Of a stretch of 7,362 nucleotides of DNA, positions 4,597-7,362 are shown one piece after another. The notes beneath the pieces were generated by a model. The model did not search any database and was not told where the DNA came from. It was given only the letters and a program-made list of their open reading frames with translations. Made by a program: the position numbers and the translations under genes. How positions within the stretch are numbered: position 1 is the stretch's first letter; each line of letters starts with the position of its first letter. Origin of the DNA: an uncultured Eubacteriales bacterium (lineage in GTDB: Bacteria > Bacillota > Clostridia > Oscillospirales > CAG-272); NCBI GenBank assembly GCA_900552255.1, contig URZF01000072.1, forward strand, positions 1 through 7,362. The letters are read 5' to 3'.

Positions 4597-7362
4597 TTAT
4601 TCTTCCGTCAAAATCCTCGGAGCGGTCATGATGCCGGTCGGATAGAGCATATATTCATCCGTCCAAAATCTGCCCTTTGTGCGCCATGCGCCGTTTCCTG
4701 CCCACGGGATGTTGTCGTCGGTATTGTGGAGCTGTCCCAGCGTGTTCATGCGGTTGCCGAAGAACACAAGCTCGAGCGTATGCTCGCCGTCCGCAAGCTC
4801 GCCGAGATACAGCCTATGCGGCGGGAAGTCGATATATCCCTTGCATTCGCCGTCGAGGAATACCTTGATGACGGCTCCGCGGTATTTGGAGATTTCCACG
4901 GTCTTTTTGCTGCCTCCGGTGAACGTCATGCGGTATTTGATATTGGCGCCGTAGAAAGGAAGCTTCTGCGAGGTGATGTCGTCGAAATAAAGCACGTCGG
5001 GAAGCGCTGTGAGCTTGGAATAGATGCCGTGATGCTCCACGCCGAAGTTTCCGAGCAGGTAATAGGATTCGAGCGGCGTGATGTCGCCGACCCTGAGATC
5101 GAGGATCAGCTCGTTCTCGCCCTTTTGGATCTTCGGCATCGGAACGGTTTTGATCGAAGCTTCGTCGATGTAATAGCCGTCGATGTTCATGGGAACGGAC
5201 TCGCCGTTGAACGTGATTTCCGTATATTCCGACGCTTCGAGCGCAAGATGCGCGCCTTCATATTCGATGTCGGAATCGAAGGTATAGCGAAGCCTTACCT
5301 TATCCTTCGGATTTTTGTCGAGCGGCTCGATCCACGGCTGCGCCATCTGACTGTCGCGGATATGGAGCCCGAGCTCGCGGCGGATGATTTCATCGGCCTT
5401 CAGGATGTTCAATGCCGGTCTCATTTCGCCGCCGTTTATGCCGTATTCCGGTCTGTCGAGCAGCAGCACGTTCGGCTCGGAGAGCTCGAATTTCGCGCAG
5501 TGAGCGGGATATTCGGCTTTGCGGTAATCTTTGTCGGCGTAAACGAATCCATCTGCGGCTTCGTCTTTTCCGGGTAGAAGCTCAAGCAGCAGAGAGGAAT
5601 CGCTGCCGCATACCCACGGGAATACGGTTTTGCCGTTCCGATAGGATACTTTCAGCCGCCGTTTTTCTCCCGCGAGCGTGTCGTATTCGGAGACCGTCCA
5701 TTCGCCCTTGAGATTGACATAGTAGGATTCGATAGAGGAAACGTCGTAATTGCGGGGCTTTAAGACATGGCTGATGAAAAGATGCCTGCGGCTCCCGTCG
5801 TCGCGGAGCTGATAGATGAGATTGCCGGAGGCATTGCCGTTCAGCTCGCGGATGTCGAGGAACTTGCGTGAGGAGAGGGCGTTATAAAGCTCGCCGCGGA
5901 CCCACGGGATCTGTCTGCATTCCGCCGCGAATTTCTTCGCTTCATCGGATGGTACGGCGTCGACGTAGACCGGCGCTTCTCCGATGAAAACGACATCTCC
6001 GCCGGCGGCACGGAATTTTTTCAGGGCGTCGAGCGTGGTGCTGCGGATCGTTTCGAGCGCCGGAACGACGACGGTATCATAGTTCATTTTGCCGACGGCA
6101 AAGCCGCTCTCCGTCTCCTTGTACTGAGAGGGGAGCAGGGACTCGGAGATAAAGTCGAAGTCGAGCAGTCCATAAAGCATCCATTGCGTAAATTCGGAGA
6201 AGCGATTGTCGAGGTCGTTGCGGTGCCGGATGGTTTGATCGTTGGGACCGAAATGGAGCCAATAGGATTCCACCGGATGAACGACGCCGATTTTCACGTC
6301 GGGCACGCCGCGCGTCATAACGGTGTTGACGCGGGCGAAGTGATCCTCGATGCGCTTGTATTCCGTATACCACGGGGACTGATAGCCGATGGATGCGGGA
6401 TAGTCGCGCTTCGCCTCTCCGCCCATGGAGACCCAGAACAGATGCGGTACGCGGCAGGTCACACCGAGCGCCGCCTGCCAGTCTCCCTGGAGCTTGTGGC
6501 CGCGGAAGTCGAAATTCCAGTTGGTGACGCCGTAAAGCTCGCTTGTAACGCCGGGACGTCCGTATTGATGCACCGCACTTTGCGCCTGCTTTGCCGTGTT
6601 TAGCTCACGGTAGTCGCAGAGCATGTCGATGCCCGGGAGCGTGAAGCCGCGGTAGCAGCGCATCGCGTCTCCGACGCAGATGGTCTGCGAGCCGAGAGAC
6701 GGCTCGTTGAGCAGATGCCCGGTCATCAGGATGCCGTTTTCTTCGCACCATTTGCCGACCGTATCGGAGAAAGCCTCGGCAAAGCGTTCCGTGATATGGT
6801 CATGATACCAGTAACGGATCCGGGAGGGGATGCCGTCTGCGGGTTCCCATACAAGAACGGGCAGATGGTCCTCGATGCTGATGCCGTAGGCCTCCCTAAA
6901 AGTTTTGTCGAAATCCGTCGTATAGGGAATGATGATTCCGTGCTTGTCGGCAGCGAAATTCAGCGTTTTTTTGGTGCGGAAATTCGGCTCGTCCGTAAAA
7001 ATCGCGGGAATCACGCCTCCGAACTCTTCCTTAAAATGCTTTTTATAGGCGTCGTGCGTGATTTTGATAAAGCTTTCGATCACGCTCTTTTGGAGCGTGT
7101 CGCAGTATGCTTGATTGTTATAATACGGGGAGGTGGTTGCATATTCCACATAGGCGAACCATTTTTCATGTCCCGCGGGAATTTCGTCGGCAAGCTCGAT
7201 CCGCTTGTAGGAAACGAGTCTTGAATCTTCGTTTAAAAGGACGTCGAAGCAGGCTACAAAATAATATTTGCTTTCCGGGAGCCTGTCGGCCGCATGCGCC
7301 TTGTCGTGTTCCGTGACAAGTGTGCCGTCGTTATAGGGGAAGGAGGTGATGAAAAGGGCTTT
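4597..7362 (-). CDS. Large glycoside hydrolase-like protein (GH106/GH2-like architecture), N terminus beyond the window
   Basis: The frame is open from the right edge (codon 1 at 7362) to a TAA at 4597-4599: 921 visible residues. A GTG at 7149 is internal, because the upstream 71 codons (KALFITSFPYNDG onward) belong to the same protein. Residues ~30-380 look like a TIM-barrel hydrolase domain. Conserved-looking acidic motifs are FTDEP (Glu ~125, codon 6988-6990), GHLLNEP (Glu ~220, 6703-6705) and TSELYG (Glu ~275, 6538-6540), candidates for catalytic acid and nucleophile. A Rossmann-like segment follows (YDTVVVPALETI, then GGDVVFIGEAPVY, ~427-466), as in GH42/GH106-like enzymes. The last ~300 residues form GH2-type jelly-roll sugar-binding domains (KGENELILDL; DGEHTLELVFFGNRMNTLGQLHN). 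Such proteins are common in gut Clostridia and act on plant or host glycans, often rhamnosyl or galactosyl links. The exact CAZy family and substrate are not established here. Confidence 0.75.
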   Translation of the reverse strand, partial: KALFITSFPYNDGTLVTEHDKAHAADRLPESKYYFVACFDVLLNEDSRLVSYKRIELADEIPAGHEKWFAYVEYATTSPYYNNQAYCDTLQKSVIESFIKITHDAYKKHFKEEFGGVIPAIFTDEPNFRTKKTLNFAADKHGIIIPYTTDFDKTFREAYGISIEDHLPVLVWEPADGIPSRIRYWYHDHITERFAEAFSDTVGKWCEENGILMTGHLLNEPSLGSQTICVGDAMRCYRGFTLPGIDMLCDYRELNTAKQAQSAVHQYGRPGVTSELYGVTNWNFDFRGHKLQGDWQAALGVTCRVPHLFWVSMGGEAKRDYPASIGYQSPWYTEYKRIEDHFARVNTVMTRGVPDVKIGVVHPVESYWLHFGPNDQTIRHRNDLDNRFSEFTQWMLYGLLDFDFISESLLPSQYKETESGFAVGKMNYDTVVVPALETIRSTTLDALKKFRAAGGDVVFIGEAPVYVDAVPSDEAKKFAAECRQIPWVRGELYNALSSRKFLDIRELNGNASGNLIYQLRDDGSRRHLFISHVLKPRNYDVSSIESYYVNLKGEWTVSEYDTLAGEKRRLKVSYRNGKTVFPWVCGSDSSLLLELLPGKDEAADGFVYADKDYRKAEYPAHCAKFELSEPNVLLLDRPEYGINGGEMRPALNILKADEIIRRELGLHIRDSQMAQPWIEPLDKNPKDKVRLRYTFDSDIEYEGAHLALEASEYTEITFNGESVPMNIDGYYIDEASIKTVPMPKIQKGENELILDLRVGDITPLESYYLLGNFGVEHHGIYSKLTALPDVLYFDDITSQKLPFYGANIKYRMTFTGGSKKTVEISKYRGAVIKVFLDGECKGYIDFPPHRLYLGELADGEHTLELVFFGNRMNTLGQLHNTDDNIPWAGNGAWRTKGRFWTDEYMLYPTGIMTAPRILTEE

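Noticed and set aside
4591..5577. A 328-codon open frame on the plus strand, opposite the glycoside hydrolase
   Set aside because: It begins just downstream of a strong terminator, is the reverse-complement shadow of a GC-rich coding region, and shows no domain or ribosome site.
7147..7149. GTG as the true start of the glycoside hydrolase
   Set aside because: The reading frame stays open with sensible protein sequence through the right edge of the window, and the upstream residues look like part of the same domain, so the gene is truncated by the window, not started here.
1..7362. CRISPR arrays, tRNA or rRNA genes, toxin-antitoxin pairs, defence systems
   Set aside because: I looked on both strands and saw no regularly spaced repeats, cloverleaf-like sequences with the T-loop motif, or genes resembling these systems.

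Overview
The window looks like chromosomal DNA of an uncultured, probably gut-associated Clostridia-type Firmicute, carrying a phage fragment at its left end. The reasons are strong AGGAGG-type ribosome binding sites, a DUF4358-like lipoprotein, a clostridial-style AsnB beginning MCSICG, and a large cytoplasmic-style glycoside hydrolase. All family names here are recalled from sequence motifs; nothing was searched.

Left part (1 to about 948, minus strand): the downstream end of a phage early replication operon. In transcription order it holds the last ~40 codons of a DUF2800-type protein, a complete DUF2815-type (SSB-like) protein, and the first 64 codons of a family A phage DNA polymerase with its DxE exonuclease motif. 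The DUF2800 tail is not a separate gene. It is fused in frame to the 3' end of a host asparagine synthetase (asnB, start 2628), at an A-rich stretch near 919-951 where both protein families plausibly read KKKFEELLGD. AsnB has lost its normal C-terminal segment, and codon choice changes at the same point. This is either a real recombination into a phage or prophage at microhomology, or a metagenomic assembly chimera. It is the most important thing to check in this window.

Middle part (2629-4575): asnB faces a three-gene operon across a 279-bp divergent promoter region with marked dyad symmetry (mirror-image -10 boxes about a CGTCA/TGACG palindrome). The operon encodes a lipoprotein with a Thr/Glu/Pro-rich stalk and a DUF4358-like domain, an ECF-type sigma factor, and a single-pass membrane protein whose start overlaps the sigma stop codon (ATGA). 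The last protein sits where an anti-sigma factor usually sits but shows no zinc-binding HxxxCxxC motif. The unit may be a cell-surface signalling module. A perfect 15-bp stem at 4543-4575 ends it, and also serves the gene converging from the right.

Right part (4597 to the window end, minus strand): one very large glycoside hydrolase-like protein, 921 residues visible, with its N terminus beyond the window. No tRNA, rRNA, CRISPR array, insertion sequence or transposase was seen.
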